A stretch of 8,083 nucleotides of DNA from Thermoplasmatota archaeon (GCA_023475455.1 JAMCVR010000224.1:1-8083), one strand, 5' to 3'. Counted from the first letter of the stretch, positions 1-6,643 are shown. The notes: generated by a model from the letters alone, not told the origin. Numbers and translations: made by a program.

Positions 1-1
1 G

Positions 2-403
2 CGGGGCGGCGATTTGCAGCTGAACTGGCAACCCGTGCCCGCGTTGCGGCTGTCGGCGCAGTGCGCGCGCGCATTCATCGAGGCGGATCGCAGCATCGAC
101 AGGGATCTGCCCCAGTCCGCGCCGCGCAACAGTTTCAGCCTGCTGGCGCGCTATGACTTGGGGCGGGGCTGGACCGCCAGCGCAGGGGTGTATCGCTCGG
201 GGCGCATGAAATGGCTGTCCGAAGGCGACATCACCCAGGCTTTCACCCGCTCGGACGTTCGCCTGGCGCGCCGCTGGAAATGGCAAGGGCGCGCAGTGGA
301 GGCCGCCGTGGTGGGGCAAAACCTGGGCGAGGATTACCAGGAGTTTCGCGACACCAATATTTTCAGCCGCCGGGTGTACGGCAGCCTGAGCCTGGCCTGG
401 TAG
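2..403 (+). CDS. TonB-dependent outer-membrane receptor, C-terminal fragment (5' end outside window)
   Basis: The open frame enters from the left edge and stops at TAG 401-403, giving about 133 residues. The sequence alternates short polar and hydrophobic stretches typical of outer-membrane beta-strands (for example FSLLARYDLG, WTASAGVYRSG, VEAAVVGQNLG). The NLG-x-Y-QEF segment followed by a final strand ending in SLSLAW, with a terminal aromatic residue, is the usual C-terminus of TonB-dependent receptors; the last strand carries the signal recognised by the BAM complex. The protein would sit in the outer membrane and import a siderophore, vitamin or similar ligand with energy from TonB. The plug and most of the barrel are outside the window, so the ligand cannot be named. 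A TTG at 14 is only an internal codon. Another beta-barrel protein is possible but less likely. Confidence 0.72.
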   Translation, partial: RGGDLQLNWQPVPALRLSAQCARAFIEADRSIDRDLPQSAPRNSFSLLARYDLGRGWTASAGVYRSGRMKWLSEGDITQAFTRSDVRLARRWKWQGRAVEAAVVGQNLGEDYQEFRDTNIFSRRVYGSLSLAW

Positions 404-447
404 CGGCGGGCTTCTTGAAATCAAGCGAGCCGTCGCCAGATTCGGTG

Positions 448-489
448 CGTGTGCCCGTTGTTTGGGTACGTGTGCCCGTTGTTTGGGTA
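448..489 (+). repeat. 21-bp exact tandem duplication upstream of the FmdB-type gene
   Basis: Two identical adjacent 21-bp units, 448-468 and 469-489, each begin CGTGTGCCCG and end TTGGGTA. The second unit runs into TATAAT (488-493), while the first continues into CGTGTG. The duplication therefore repeats the promoter-proximal sequence without creating a second complete -10 box. Confidence 0.95.
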
Positions 490-493
490 TAAT
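488..493 (+). promoter_or_regulatory. Putative -10 box of the FmdB-type gene
   Basis: A perfect TATAAT lies 31 bp before the ATG at 525, in an otherwise GC-rich gap after the upstream gene's stop. No good -35 hexamer sits 16-18 bp upstream; the nearest TTGTTT motifs (458-463 and 479-484) are at unsuitable distances. The call rests on the -10 match and location only. Confidence 0.5.
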
Positions 494-524
494 TCCGCAA
501 CTTCTTGATTTATCGGAGCGAATC

Positions 525-782
525 ATGCCGATTTATGCCTACAAATGTGCCTCCTGCGGCTATGCCCAGGACGAAATGCAGAAAGTGTCCGATGCGCCGC
601 TGACCGTATGTCCGTCGTGCGGCAAGGCCGATTACGCCAAGCAGGTCACGGCGGCCGGCTTTGCGCTCAAGGGAACCGGCTGGTACGCCACCGATTTCAA
701 GGGCGGCGGCAAGCCGGCCGAAACCAAGCCCGAAGCCCCGTCCCATGCCTGCGGCACGGGCGCCTGTCCGGCGTGTAACTGA
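525..782 (+). CDS. FmdB-family zinc-ribbon protein (85 aa)
   Basis: A small cytoplasmic protein beginning MPIYAYKC, the hallmark start of FmdB-family zinc-ribbon regulators. Two CxxC knuckles, C8/C11 (CASC) and C29/C32 (CPSC), should bind one zinc ion. The middle holds the family segment GFALKGTGWYATDFK (45-59). The tail is Ala/Pro/Lys-rich and ends with extra possible ligands H74, C76, C81 and C84. The start at 525 is set by GGAG at 515-518, six bases upstream. The family is named after a putative regulator of formamidase genes, but its molecular role is largely unknown. It commonly precedes the DUF502 gene and aspS in betaproteobacteria (from memory). Here a strong terminator follows, so it is probably transcribed alone. 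Confidence 0.9.
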   Translation: MPIYAYKCASCGYAQDEMQKVSDAPLTVCPSCGKADYAKQVTAAGFALKGTGWYATDFKGGGKPAETKPEAPSHACGTGACPACN

Positions 783-799
783 CGCGGTGAGCTGACCCG

Positions 800-835
800 G
801 AAGCGGGCGGTGCAAGCCGCCCGCTTCTTTGTTTT
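800..835 (+). terminator. Intrinsic terminator after the FmdB-type gene
   Basis: A perfect 11-bp stem, GAAGCGGGCGG (800-810) paired with CCGCCCGCTTC (817-827), closes a 6-nt loop and is followed by TTTGTTTT (828-835). It begins 17 bp after the TGA of the FmdB-type gene. This is a textbook Rho-independent terminator and should separate that gene from the DUF502-aspS unit. Confidence 0.9.
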
Positions 836-881
836 GGGCCGCCGCCGCACGCGTTTTCCTGATCCCGGAAAAGTACTTGAA

Positions 882-1005
882 TCACAGAGACACAAAGGAA
901 AAACAAGATCAAGATATCGCTGCGCGCCAGCCGATCACCCATCGGGTGAACAGTTGGATCCAGCGGGTTCCTCCGTGTCTCTGTGTCTCCGTGTCTCTGT
1001 GGTGA
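882..1005. repeat. Imperfect inverted-repeat intergenic element upstream of the DUF502 gene
   Basis: The left arm at 883-900 (CACAGAGACACAAAGGAA) pairs with 968-985 at 16 of 18 positions. The right side is longer: the 15-mer CTCCGTGTCTCTGTG occurs at 971-985 and again at 987-1001, a 16-bp period. Between the arms lie a small perfect hairpin (TCACCC 935-940 / GGGTGA 944-949) and no open reading frame. It fills most of the 836-1019 gap and ends 14 bp before the DUF502 start codon, so it would form much of that gene's leader. Its inner-arm core CACGGAGGAA recurs in the palindrome after aspS. Function is unknown; a small non-coding repeat family is the best guess. Confidence 0.8.
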
Positions 1006-1019
1006 AGCATTAATTAAAA

Positions 1020-1622
1020 ATGAAACGTTATTTCATAACCGGTCTGCTGATCTGGGTGCCGCTGGGGATCACCCTGTGGGTGCTCGACCTTCTGATCGGC
1101 ACCCTGGATCAGAGCCTCACACTGTTGCCTGTCGAATGGCAGCCCGAAGCCTGGATCGGCATGCGCATTCCCGGCCTCGGCGTCATCCTGACGCTGCTGG
1201 TGATCGTGCTCACCGGCGTGTTCGGCGCCAATTACTTCGGCCAGAAAATCATCGACTTCTGGGAGCGCCAGCTGGTCCGCATCCCGGTGGTCAAAACCAT
1301 CTACGGCAGCGTCAAGCAGGTGTCCGACACCATCTTGTCGGGCAACGGCCACGCGTTCCGCAAGGTGCTGCTGGTGCGCTATCCGCACCCGCAGGCGTGG
1401 TCGCTGGCGTTCCAGACCAATGTGCCGGACGAGGTGATGCGCGTGCTGCCGGACGAGCACGTCGCGGTGTTCATCCCCACCACGCCGAGCCCGGTCAACG
1501 GCTTTTATTTTTATGTGAAAAAGAGCGAGGTCATCGAACTGAACGTGCCGGTCGACCGCGCGCTGAAATACATCGTCTCGATGGGCGTCGCTTCAGGCGA
1601 AGCGCGCCCCGGAACTCAATAG
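1020..1622 (+). CDS. DUF502 family inner-membrane protein (200 aa)
   Basis: An integral membrane protein of unknown biochemical role. Two hydrophobic segments are visible, about residues 5-27 ([20 protein letters not shown]) and 50-70 ([20 protein letters not shown]). A mostly soluble C-terminal part follows with the family's conserved blocks [14 protein letters not shown] (88-100) and [16 protein letters not shown] (151-166), and VSMG near the end. Length is normal for the family. The ATG at 1020 is the only start that keeps the first membrane segment complete, although no clear ribosome-binding site precedes it (GGTGA at 1001-1005 is too far). It stops 8 bp before aspS, whose AGGA overlaps this gene's TAG, so the two are probably co-transcribed. 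No promoter could be picked out upstream. Confidence 0.9.
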   Translation: MKRYFITGLLIWVPLGITLWVLDLLIGTLDQSLTLLPVEWQPEAWIGMRIPGLGVILTLLVIVLTGVFGANYFGQKIIDFWERQLVRIPVVKTIYGSVKQVSDTILSGNGHAFRKVLLVRYPHPQAWSLAFQTNVPDEVMRVLPDEHVAVFIPTTPSPVNGFYFYVKKSEVIELNVPVDRALKYIVSMGVASGEARPGTQ

Positions 1623-1630
1623 GAAAAAAC

Positions 1631-2734
1631 ATGCGTACCCATTACTGCGGCGCCGTCACCGCCGCCGACATCGGCAACACCGTCACCCTGTGCGGCTGGG
1701 CGCACCGCCGGCGCGACCACGGCGGCGTCATCTTCATCGATCTGCGCGACCGCGAGGGCACGGTGCAGGTGGTGATCGACCCCGACACCCCGGAAGCGTT
1801 CAAGCTGGCCGAGGAGGTGCGTTCCGAGTTCGTGCTGAAGATCGAGGGCAAGGTGCGCCCGCGTCCCGCCGGCACCGAAAACCCCAACATGCCGACCGGC
1901 ATGGTCGAGGTGCTGACGCAGAATCTGGAGGTGCTGAACCCCTCGCTGACGCCGCCGTTCCAGATCGACGACGACACCGTCAACGAAAACATCCGCCTCA
2001 CTTACCGCTACCTCGACCTGCGCCGCGAGCCGATGCAGAAGAACCTCAGGCTGCGCTATCGCGTCTCCAGGCTGATGCGCGACTACCTCGACGCGCACGG
2101 CTTCATGGAAGTCGAAACGCCGATGCTGACGCGCTCTACCCCGGAAGGCGCGCGCGACTACCTGGTGCCGAGCCGCGTCCACGACGGCATGTTCTACGCG
2201 CTGCCGCAGTCGCCGCAGCTGTTCAAGCAATTGCTGATGGTGGCCGGCGTCGACCGCTACTTCCAGATCACCAAGTGCTTCCGCGACGAGGACCTGCGCG
2301 CCGACCGCCAGCCCGAGTTCACCCAGGTCGACCTCGAAACCTCGTTCATGGGCGAGGAAGAGATCATGAACCTGGTCGAGGGCATGATCCGCGACATGAT
2401 GAAGCGCGCGCAGGACATCGACCTGCCCGCCGCCTTCCCGCGCATGAGCTACGCCGAAGCGATGAACCGCTACGGCTCCGACAAGCCCGACCTGCGGGTG
2501 ACGCTGGAAATCGTCGACGTCGGCGACGCGATGAAGGACGTCGCGTTCAAGGTCTTCGCCGGCCCGGCCAACGATCCGAAAGGCCGCGTCGCCGCGCTGC
2601 GCATCCCCGGCGGCCGTTCCAGATCGACGACGACACCGTCAACGAAAACATCCGCCTCACTTACCGCTACCTCGACCTGCGCCGCGAGCCGATGCAGAAG
2701 AACCTCAGGCTGCGCTATCGCGTCTCCAGGCTGA
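1631..2734 (+). CDS. aspS: AspRS N-terminal fragment as literally encoded (367 aa, out-of-frame tail)
   Basis: Read literally from ATG 1631, residues 1-328 are native AspRS: the anticodon domain, motifs 1 and 2 and the start of the GAD domain. At the junction (2613-2614) the ribosome enters the second repeat copy in the wrong frame and adds 39 non-native residues rich in Ser, Thr and Arg (starting [10 protein letters not shown]). It then stops at 2732-2734. Motif 3 and the C-terminal half of the catalytic domain are missing, so this product should be inactive. Confidence 0.75.
   Translation: MRTHYCGAVTAADIGNTVTLCGWAHRRRDHGGVIFIDLRDREGTVQVVIDPDTPEAFKLAEEVRSEFVLKIEGKVRPRPAGTENPNMPTGMVEVLTQNLEVLNPSLTPPFQIDDDTVNENIRLTYRYLDLRREPMQKNLRLRYRVSRLMRDYLDAHGFMEVETPMLTRSTPEGARDYLVPSRVHDGMFYALPQSPQLFKQLLMVAGVDRYFQITKCFRDEDLRADRQPEFTQVDLETSFMGEEEIMNLVEGMIRDMMKRAQDIDLPAAFPRMSYAEAMNRYGSDKPDLRVTLEIVDVGDAMKDVAFKVFAGPANDPKGRVAALRIPGGRSRSTTTPSTKTSASLTATSTCAASRCRRTSGCAIASPG
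1954..2614 (+). repeat. First copy of the 659-bp tandem duplication in aspS
   Basis: Positions 1954-2614 match 2613-3273 base for base as far as I could compare by eye (offset 659, 661 matching bases including the shared junction). Flanks diverge at once: C1953 versus G2612 on the left, C2615 versus G3274 on the right. It encodes AspRS residues 109-328. The two shared bases GC at 2613-2614 are the junction microhomology. Confidence 0.97.
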
Positions 2735-3273
2735 TGCGCGACTACCTCGACGCGCACGGCTTCATGGAAGTCGAAACGCCGATGCTGACGCGCTCTACCC
2801 CGGAAGGCGCGCGCGACTACCTGGTGCCGAGCCGCGTCCACGACGGCATGTTCTACGCGCTGCCGCAGTCGCCGCAGCTGTTCAAGCAATTGCTGATGGT
2901 GGCCGGCGTCGACCGCTACTTCCAGATCACCAAGTGCTTCCGCGACGAGGACCTGCGCGCCGACCGCCAGCCCGAGTTCACCCAGGTCGACCTCGAAACC
3001 TCGTTCATGGGCGAGGAAGAGATCATGAACCTGGTCGAGGGCATGATCCGCGACATGATGAAGCGCGCGCAGGACATCGACCTGCCCGCCGCCTTCCCGC
3101 GCATGAGCTACGCCGAAGCGATGAACCGCTACGGCTCCGACAAGCCCGACCTGCGGGTGACGCTGGAAATCGTCGACGTCGGCGACGCGATGAAGGACGT
3201 CGCGTTCAAGGTCTTCGCCGGCCCGGCCAACGATCCGAAAGGCCGCGTCGCCGCGCTGCGCATCCCCGGCGGC
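2613..3273 (+). repeat. Second copy of the 659-bp tandem duplication in aspS
   Basis: This copy directly follows the first without a spacer, in the same orientation. Since 659 is 3 x 219 + 2, it is read in a different frame from the first copy when translation starts at 1631. No substitutions between copies were seen. Confidence 0.97.
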
Positions 3274-4083
3274 GGCGCCTTGAGCCGCGGCGAGATCGAC
3301 GGCTACACCGAGTTCGTCAAGATCTACGGCGCCAGGGGCCTGGCCTACATCAAGGTCAACGATGTCACGCAGCTCAACGAATCCGGCCTGCAATCGCCCA
3401 TCGTCAAGAACCTCTCCGAAGCCGCCTTGCGTGCGGTGATCGAACGCACCGGCGCGCAAAACGGCGACCTGGTCTTCTTCGGCGCCGACCGCGCGAAGAT
3501 CGTCAACGATGCCCTCGGCGCGCTGCGCCTCAGGATCGGCCACGAGAAGGGCCACGTCGACGGCCGCGCCTGGGCGCCGCTGTGGGTGGTCGATTTTCCC
3601 ATGTTCGAGTTCAACGAGGACGAGAACCGCTGGGACGCGCTGCACCATCCCTTCACCGCGCCGAAGGACGGCCATGAGGAGTGGCTCGCCACCGATCCCG
3701 GCAAGTGCCTGTCCAAGGCCTACGACATGGTGCTGAACGGCTGGGAAGTCGGCGGCGGCTCGGTGCGTATCCATAAGGAAGCGGTGCAGGAGAAGGTGTT
3801 CGCCGCGTTGAACATCGGCGAGGCAGAGCGCCGCGAGAAGTTCGGCTTCCTGCTCGACGCCCTGCAATACGGCGCGCCGCCGCACGGCGGCCTGGCGTTC
3901 GGCCTCGATCGCCTGGTCACGCTGATGACCGGTGCCGAGTCCATCCGTGACGTCATCGCCTTCCCCAAGACCCAGCGCGCCTCCTGCCTGATGACCAACG
4001 CCCCCAACGCGGTCGACGAAAAGCAGTTGCGCGAGCTGCACATCCGTCTGCGCAACACGGCGGCCTCGGACAAGGCGGCTTGA
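2614..4083 (+). pseudogene. aspS: AspRS C-terminal part in the second frame (residues 109-597, no proper start)
   Basis: From 2614 the frame reads native AspRS again from P109 ([12 protein letters not shown]) to the natural C-terminus ([13 protein letters not shown] 4081-4083). It contains motifs 1, 2 and 3 and the entire GAD domain but lacks the anticodon-binding OB-fold. The same frame happens to be open upstream to 1690 as an out-of-frame reading of aspS, which is not a real protein. The first in-frame ATG after the junction is at 2692, without a recognisable ribosome-binding site. Confidence 0.75.
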
Positions 4084-4094
4084 AGACTTTTGAG

Positions 4095-4155
4095 CAAGGA
4101 GGACGCGGAGGGCACGGAGGAAAGGCTTTTCTCTGCGTCCTCCGTGTCCTCCTTG
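4095..4155. repeat. 61-bp near-perfect palindrome between aspS and the DUF2322-like gene
   Basis: The left arm 4095-4123 and right arm 4127-4155 pair at most positions around the centre AAAGGCTTT. Counting 30 aligned positions, 25 are Watson-Crick. The other five are all transitions, and four of them would still form G-U pairs in RNA transcribed from the + strand. The left arm is purine-rich with three GGAGG-like motifs, the right arm has the complementary CCTCC motifs. It starts 11 bp after the aspS stop. There is no T-tract, so it is not a classical terminator, though it could attenuate transcription or protect the aspS mRNA 3' end. It shares the core CACGGAGGAA with the element upstream of the DUF502 gene. 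Confidence 0.85.
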
Positions 4156-4171
4156 TGAATTTGGATTTGTC

Positions 4172-4477
4172 ATGAAATTCGCCGACACCCTGAATACCCT
4201 GCCCGGGTTCGCCGGCGACAAGCTGGTGCTGACCGACCCCGCCGGCATCGAGGTCGCGACGATCGCCAACGCCCCCGGCACCGCCGGCTCGTTCCGGGTG
4301 TATGCCTACCTCGCGCGGCAATACGGCGCGATCGACGCCGAGGCCGCCACCGAAGGCCTGGCGATTTTCGCCGAACACACGGGGGACGCCAGCCGCCATC
4401 CCGGCAAGCATCCGAACATCGACCGCCTGATCGCCATCCTGACGACGGGCATCCCGCTCAACGCCCATATCTCCTAA
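4172..4477 (+). CDS. Small protein, probably DUF2322 family (101 aa)
   Basis: A compact soluble protein with no signal peptide or membrane segment. It opens MKFADTLNTLPGF, followed by LVLTDPAGIEVATI and SFRVYAYLARQYGAID. It ends with the distinctive stretch AEHTGDASRHPGKHPNIDRL (69-88). From memory this pattern matches DUF2322 proteins of betaproteobacteria, whose function is unknown; I cannot confirm this without a search. The start at 4172 has only a weak GGA six bases upstream, and it lies just behind the 61-bp palindrome. The stop TAA 4475-4477 is 7 bp before the nudB start, with nudB's AAGGA overlapping it, so the two are probably translated from one mRNA. No catalytic motif is evident. 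Confidence 0.75.
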   Translation: MKFADTLNTLPGFAGDKLVLTDPAGIEVATIANAPGTAGSFRVYAYLARQYGAIDAEAATEGLAIFAEHTGDASRHPGKHPNIDRLIAILTTGIPLNAHIS

Positions 4478-4484
4478 GGATCAT

Positions 4485-4925
4485 TTGACCGCACACAAAA
4501 TCCCTGTCTCGGTGCTGGTCGTCATCCATACGGCGGACGGCCAGGTGCTGCTGATGGAGCGGGCCGACGCGCCGGGCCTCTGGCAATCGGTCACCGGCTC
4601 GCAGGACGCCGGCGAAACGCTGGTCGAGACCGCGATCCGCGAAGTGCGCGAGGAAACCGGGCTCGATGCCGCCCGCTTCGAACTGACGCCGTGGGATATC
4701 GAAACCCGCTACCAAATCTATGAACGCTGGCGCCACCGCTACGCGCCGGGGGTGACGCACAACACCGAGCATGTGTTCGGCCTGAGGCTGCCCGTGCCGC
4801 AGCCGGTGATTTTGGCGCCGCGCGAGCACCTGCGCCATGTGTGGCTGCCGTGGGCGGAGGCGGCGGAACGCTGCTTTTCGCCCAGCAACGCGGATGCCAT
4901 CCGCCTGCTGCCCGCGCGCTTATAA
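4485..4925 (+). CDS. nudB: Dihydroneopterin triphosphate diphosphatase (Nudix hydrolase NudB, 146 aa)
   Basis: NudB removes pyrophosphate from dihydroneopterin triphosphate, an early step of folate synthesis in the cytoplasm. An exact Nudix box GX5EX7REUXEEXGU spans residues 38-60: G38, E44, then REVREETGL from R52, with E56 and E57 as expected metal ligands. The flanking WQSVTGS (33-39) and HRYAPGVTHNTEHVF (84-98) are characteristic of NudB rather than other Nudix enzymes. Length is close to the E. coli protein. The start is a TTG at 4485 with AAGGA at 4476-4480. It preserves the first beta-strand (KIPVSVLVVI), which the next in-frame candidate (GTG 4512) would cut. It lies downstream of aspS, an order also seen in other proteobacteria. 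Confidence 0.92.
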   Translation: MTAHKIPVSVLVVIHTADGQVLLMERADAPGLWQSVTGSQDAGETLVETAIREVREETGLDAARFELTPWDIETRYQIYERWRHRYAPGVTHNTEHVFGLRLPVPQPVILAPREHLRHVWLPWAEAAERCFSPSNADAIRLLPARL

Positions 4926-4958
4926 TGAGACGGTGAATTTCATACGAATTTCAAATTT

Positions 4959-5085
4959 CGTCATTCCGGCGGAGCGTGGTTGTTGCCGCTTCAGCGGCTT
5001 TACAACCACGGCCTACCCCTTGCGGGTGAAAGCCGGAATCCAGTTGTCCGATTCGGCTAGATGCCGGATCGAGTCCGGCATGACG
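4959..5085. repeat. Composite intergenic repeat with nested hairpins (CGTCATTCCGGC type)
   Basis: Several perfect inverted repeats are nested within 127 bp. The outer ends are CGTCAT (4959-4964) and ATGACG (5080-5085). Inside them, ATTCCGGC (4963-4970) pairs with GCCGGAAT (5032-5039), CGTGGTTGT (4975-4983) with ACAACCACG (5002-5010), and GCCGCT (4985-4990) with AGCGGC (4993-4998). A separate hairpin follows, ATGCCGGA (5061-5068) / TCCGGCAT (5074-5081). Arms of the form CGTCATTCC...GGAATGACG are widespread short repeats in proteobacterial intergenic DNA (general knowledge). It fills most of the nudB to ybhP gap and ends 4 bp before the ybhP Shine-Dalgarno sequence. It has no coding capacity of note. 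Confidence 0.85.
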
Positions 5086-5102
5086 GGCAGGGAGATGTCT
5101 GC

Positions 5103-5855
5103 ATGATCGCCCCGCTGCACGTCGCCAGCTACAACATCCACAAGGGCCTGTCGCAATTCAACCGGCGCTTGATGGTGCACGACCTTCGCGACCGCCTCGG
5201 CACCCTGGGCACCGACATCGTGTTCCTGCAGGAAGTGCAGGGCGGCCACGGCCTGCGCGCCAGCCGCTTCCAGCACTGGCCGGGCCGTCCGCAGCACGAG
5301 TTCCTGGCGGGCCAGGTCTACACCGACTTTATCTACGGCAAGAACTGCGTCTACGACACCGGCCACCATGGCAACGCCATCCTGTCGCGCTACAAGATCC
5401 TGTCGTGGGAAAACGAGGATATTTCCGCGCATGCCTTCGAAAGCCGCGGCATGCTCCACTGCGAAATCGAAGTGCCCGGCATGGTCGCGCCGGTGCACTG
5501 CATCAATGTTCATCTGGGGCTGACCGAACGCGGGCGCAAGCGCCAGCTGGCGATGATCGCCGCGCGCGTGCGCGCCATGGTGCCGGACGACGCGCCGCTG
5601 ATTCTGGCGGGCGACTTCAACGACTGGCTGGTGCGCGCCGGGCGCTATTTTGAAGACGAGCTGGGTTTGGCCGAGGTGTTCGAGGCCCATCACGGCAAGG
5701 CGGCGCGCAGCTACCCCTCCATCCTGCCGATGTTCCAGCTCGACCGCATCTACGTTCGCCGCTTCAGCATCGAGTCGGCGCAGGTCCACACCGGCAACGC
5801 CTGGCACCGCATTTCCGACCACGCCGCGCTTAGCGCCAAGCTCAGCCCGGCCTGA
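5103..5855 (+). CDS. Endonuclease/exonuclease/phosphatase-family protein, YbhP-type (250 aa)
   Basis: A metal-dependent phosphodiester hydrolase of the EEP fold. The expected active-site blocks appear in order: SYNIHKG (N11), FLQEVQG (E44), NAILSRY (91-97), INVHLGL (H137), LAGDFNDW (D171, N173), LDRIYV (D214) and ISDHAAL (D239, H240). No signal peptide is seen, so the protein is probably cytoplasmic. The start at 5103 is supported by AGGGAG at 5089-5094, eight bases upstream; an upstream in-frame ATG at 5061 lies inside a hairpin repeat and is rejected. The TGA (5853-5855) overlaps the clsB ATG as TGATG, implying translational coupling. In E. coli ybhP sits beside clsB in the same way, which suggests a linked but unproven role in membrane lipid metabolism; its substrate is unknown. 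Confidence 0.9.
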   Translation: MIAPLHVASYNIHKGLSQFNRRLMVHDLRDRLGTLGTDIVFLQEVQGGHGLRASRFQHWPGRPQHEFLAGQVYTDFIYGKNCVYDTGHHGNAILSRYKILSWENEDISAHAFESRGMLHCEIEVPGMVAPVHCINVHLGLTERGRKRQLAMIAARVRAMVPDDAPLILAGDFNDWLVRAGRYFEDELGLAEVFEAHHGKAARSYPSILPMFQLDRIYVRRFSIESAQVHTGNAWHRISDHAALSAKLSPA

Positions 5856-6625
5856 TGACCGCGCGTGGCCGCCTGGGACGATTATTCTTTCGCGGCGTCG
5901 AGCCGGTTTCCGGCAACCGGCTGCGGCTGCTGCAAAACGGCGCCGAATTTTTCCCGGCGCTGATCGCGGCGATCGACGCCGCGCATGCCGAAGTCCACCT
6001 CGAAACCTATATATTCAACGCCGACCCCAGTGCCGAAGCGGTGCGCGACGCCCTGGTGCGCGCCGCGCGGCGGGGCGTGCGGGTGCGGCTGCTGATCGAC
6101 GGCGTCGGCTCGCGCGGGCTGCCCGCCGACTGGCTGGATGCACTGAAAGCGGCAGGCGTCGGCGTGCTCGTCTATCGTCCGCTGGCGGGCGGCTGGCGCT
6201 CCAATCCCAGGAGTCTGCGGCGGCTGCACCGCAAGCTGGCGGTGATCGATGCGCGCATTGCCTTCGTCGGCGGCATGAACCTCATCGACGACTTCGAGCC
6301 GGTGCGATTCGACGCCCCGCGGCTCGATTTCAGCGTCGAAGTGCAGGGGCCGCTGCTTGCCGACATTCATCAAAGCGTGAGCCGCCTGTGGCGGCTGGTC
6401 GCGTTGACGCAACTGCAGCCGGACAGGCGCAAGGCGGCGATCGAGCCGTCCTGGCCGACCGACGGGCATGTGCGCGCCGCCTTCGTGGTGCGCGACAATT
6501 TCGCCCATCGCCGCGATATCGAGCGTGTCTATCTTGCCGCGCTGGCGCTGGCGCGCGAAGAAATCATTCTCGCCAACGCCTATTTCCTGCCTGGCCACCG
6601 GTTTCGCAAGTTGCTCAAAAAAGCC
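5835..6625 (+). repeat. First copy of the 788-bp tandem duplication (ybhP end and clsB 5' part)
   Basis: Positions 5835-6625 match 6623-7413 base for base as far as read by eye (offset 788, 791 matching bases with the shared GCC). Left flanks diverge at C5834 versus A6622, right flanks at A6626 versus G7414. The unit carries the last few codons of the YbhP-type gene, the TGATG overlap and clsB codons 1-257. Confidence 0.97.
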
Positions 6626-6643
6626 AAGCTCAGCCCGGCCTGA
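5855..6643 (+). pseudogene. clsB: Truncated clsB copy with only the first HKD motif (262 aa)
   Basis: Residues 1-257 are identical to the full-length ClsB downstream, including HKD motif 1 (H125, K127, D132). At the duplication junction the frame runs into the copied end of the YbhP-type gene and adds KLSPA before TGA 6641-6643. The second HKD motif is absent, so cardiolipin synthase activity is not expected. Single-motif phospholipase-D-family proteins can work as dimers, so a residual or interfering product cannot be excluded if the duplication is real. Its stop overlaps the start of the intact copy in the same TGATG arrangement. Confidence 0.85.

Larger units (their letters stand above)
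1631..4083 (+). pseudogene. aspS: Aspartyl-tRNA synthetase gene interrupted by a 659-bp internal tandem duplication (frameshifted)
   Basis: AspRS charges tRNA with aspartate in the cytoplasm. The start ATG 1631 has AGGA at 1621-1624. Removing one copy of the 659-bp repeat leaves 1794 nt, a perfect 597-residue enzyme of normal length. In the restored protein the N-terminal OB-fold anticodon domain is about 1-107 ([11 protein letters not shown] at 22-32). Class II motif 1 is near 158-166 (FMEVETPML) and motif 2 begins [14 protein letters not shown] at 217. The bacterial GAD insertion follows from about 285 to 420, and motif 3 GLAFGLDR is at 534-541. H30 and G81 match residues linked to non-discriminating AspRS, so the enzyme probably also makes Asp-tRNA(Asn) for GatCAB (inference). 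As given, the frame shifts at 2614 and stops at 2734, so no full-length product is encoded. Since aspS is normally essential and single-copy, an assembly error is likely. Confidence 0.9.

Noticed and set aside
983..1630. Frame open ahead of aspS in the same reading frame, as an aspS extension
   Set aside because: It overlaps the well-supported DUF502 gene in another frame; aspS starts at 1631 with AGGA and the family's normal N-terminus.
1690..2613. Upstream open part of the 797-codon frame that leads into the second aspS copy
   Set aside because: It is aspS read in the wrong frame (Arg/Pro-rich); openness reflects GC content, not a real N-terminal extension.
2614..2734. Programmed -1 frameshift that would rejoin the two aspS frames
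   Set aside because: No recognisable slippery heptamer was seen, and the product would contain AspRS residues 109-328 twice, disrupting the catalytic fold.
2470..4281. Long minus-strand open frame of about 600 codons opposite aspS
   Set aside because: It mirrors the aspS coding frame, has low-complexity Arg/Ala/Val/Asp-rich composition and repeats with the duplication; a high-GC antisense shadow.
4921..4926. Perfect TATAAT at the end of nudB as a promoter for the ybhP-clsB unit
   Set aside because: No -35 element or extended -10 upstream, and it overlaps the nudB stop codon; could be chance.
5061..5102. Upstream ATG giving a longer YbhP-type protein
   Set aside because: It lies in the hairpin of the intergenic repeat and lacks a ribosome-binding site; ATG 5103 has AGGGAG at good spacing and starts at the conserved strand.
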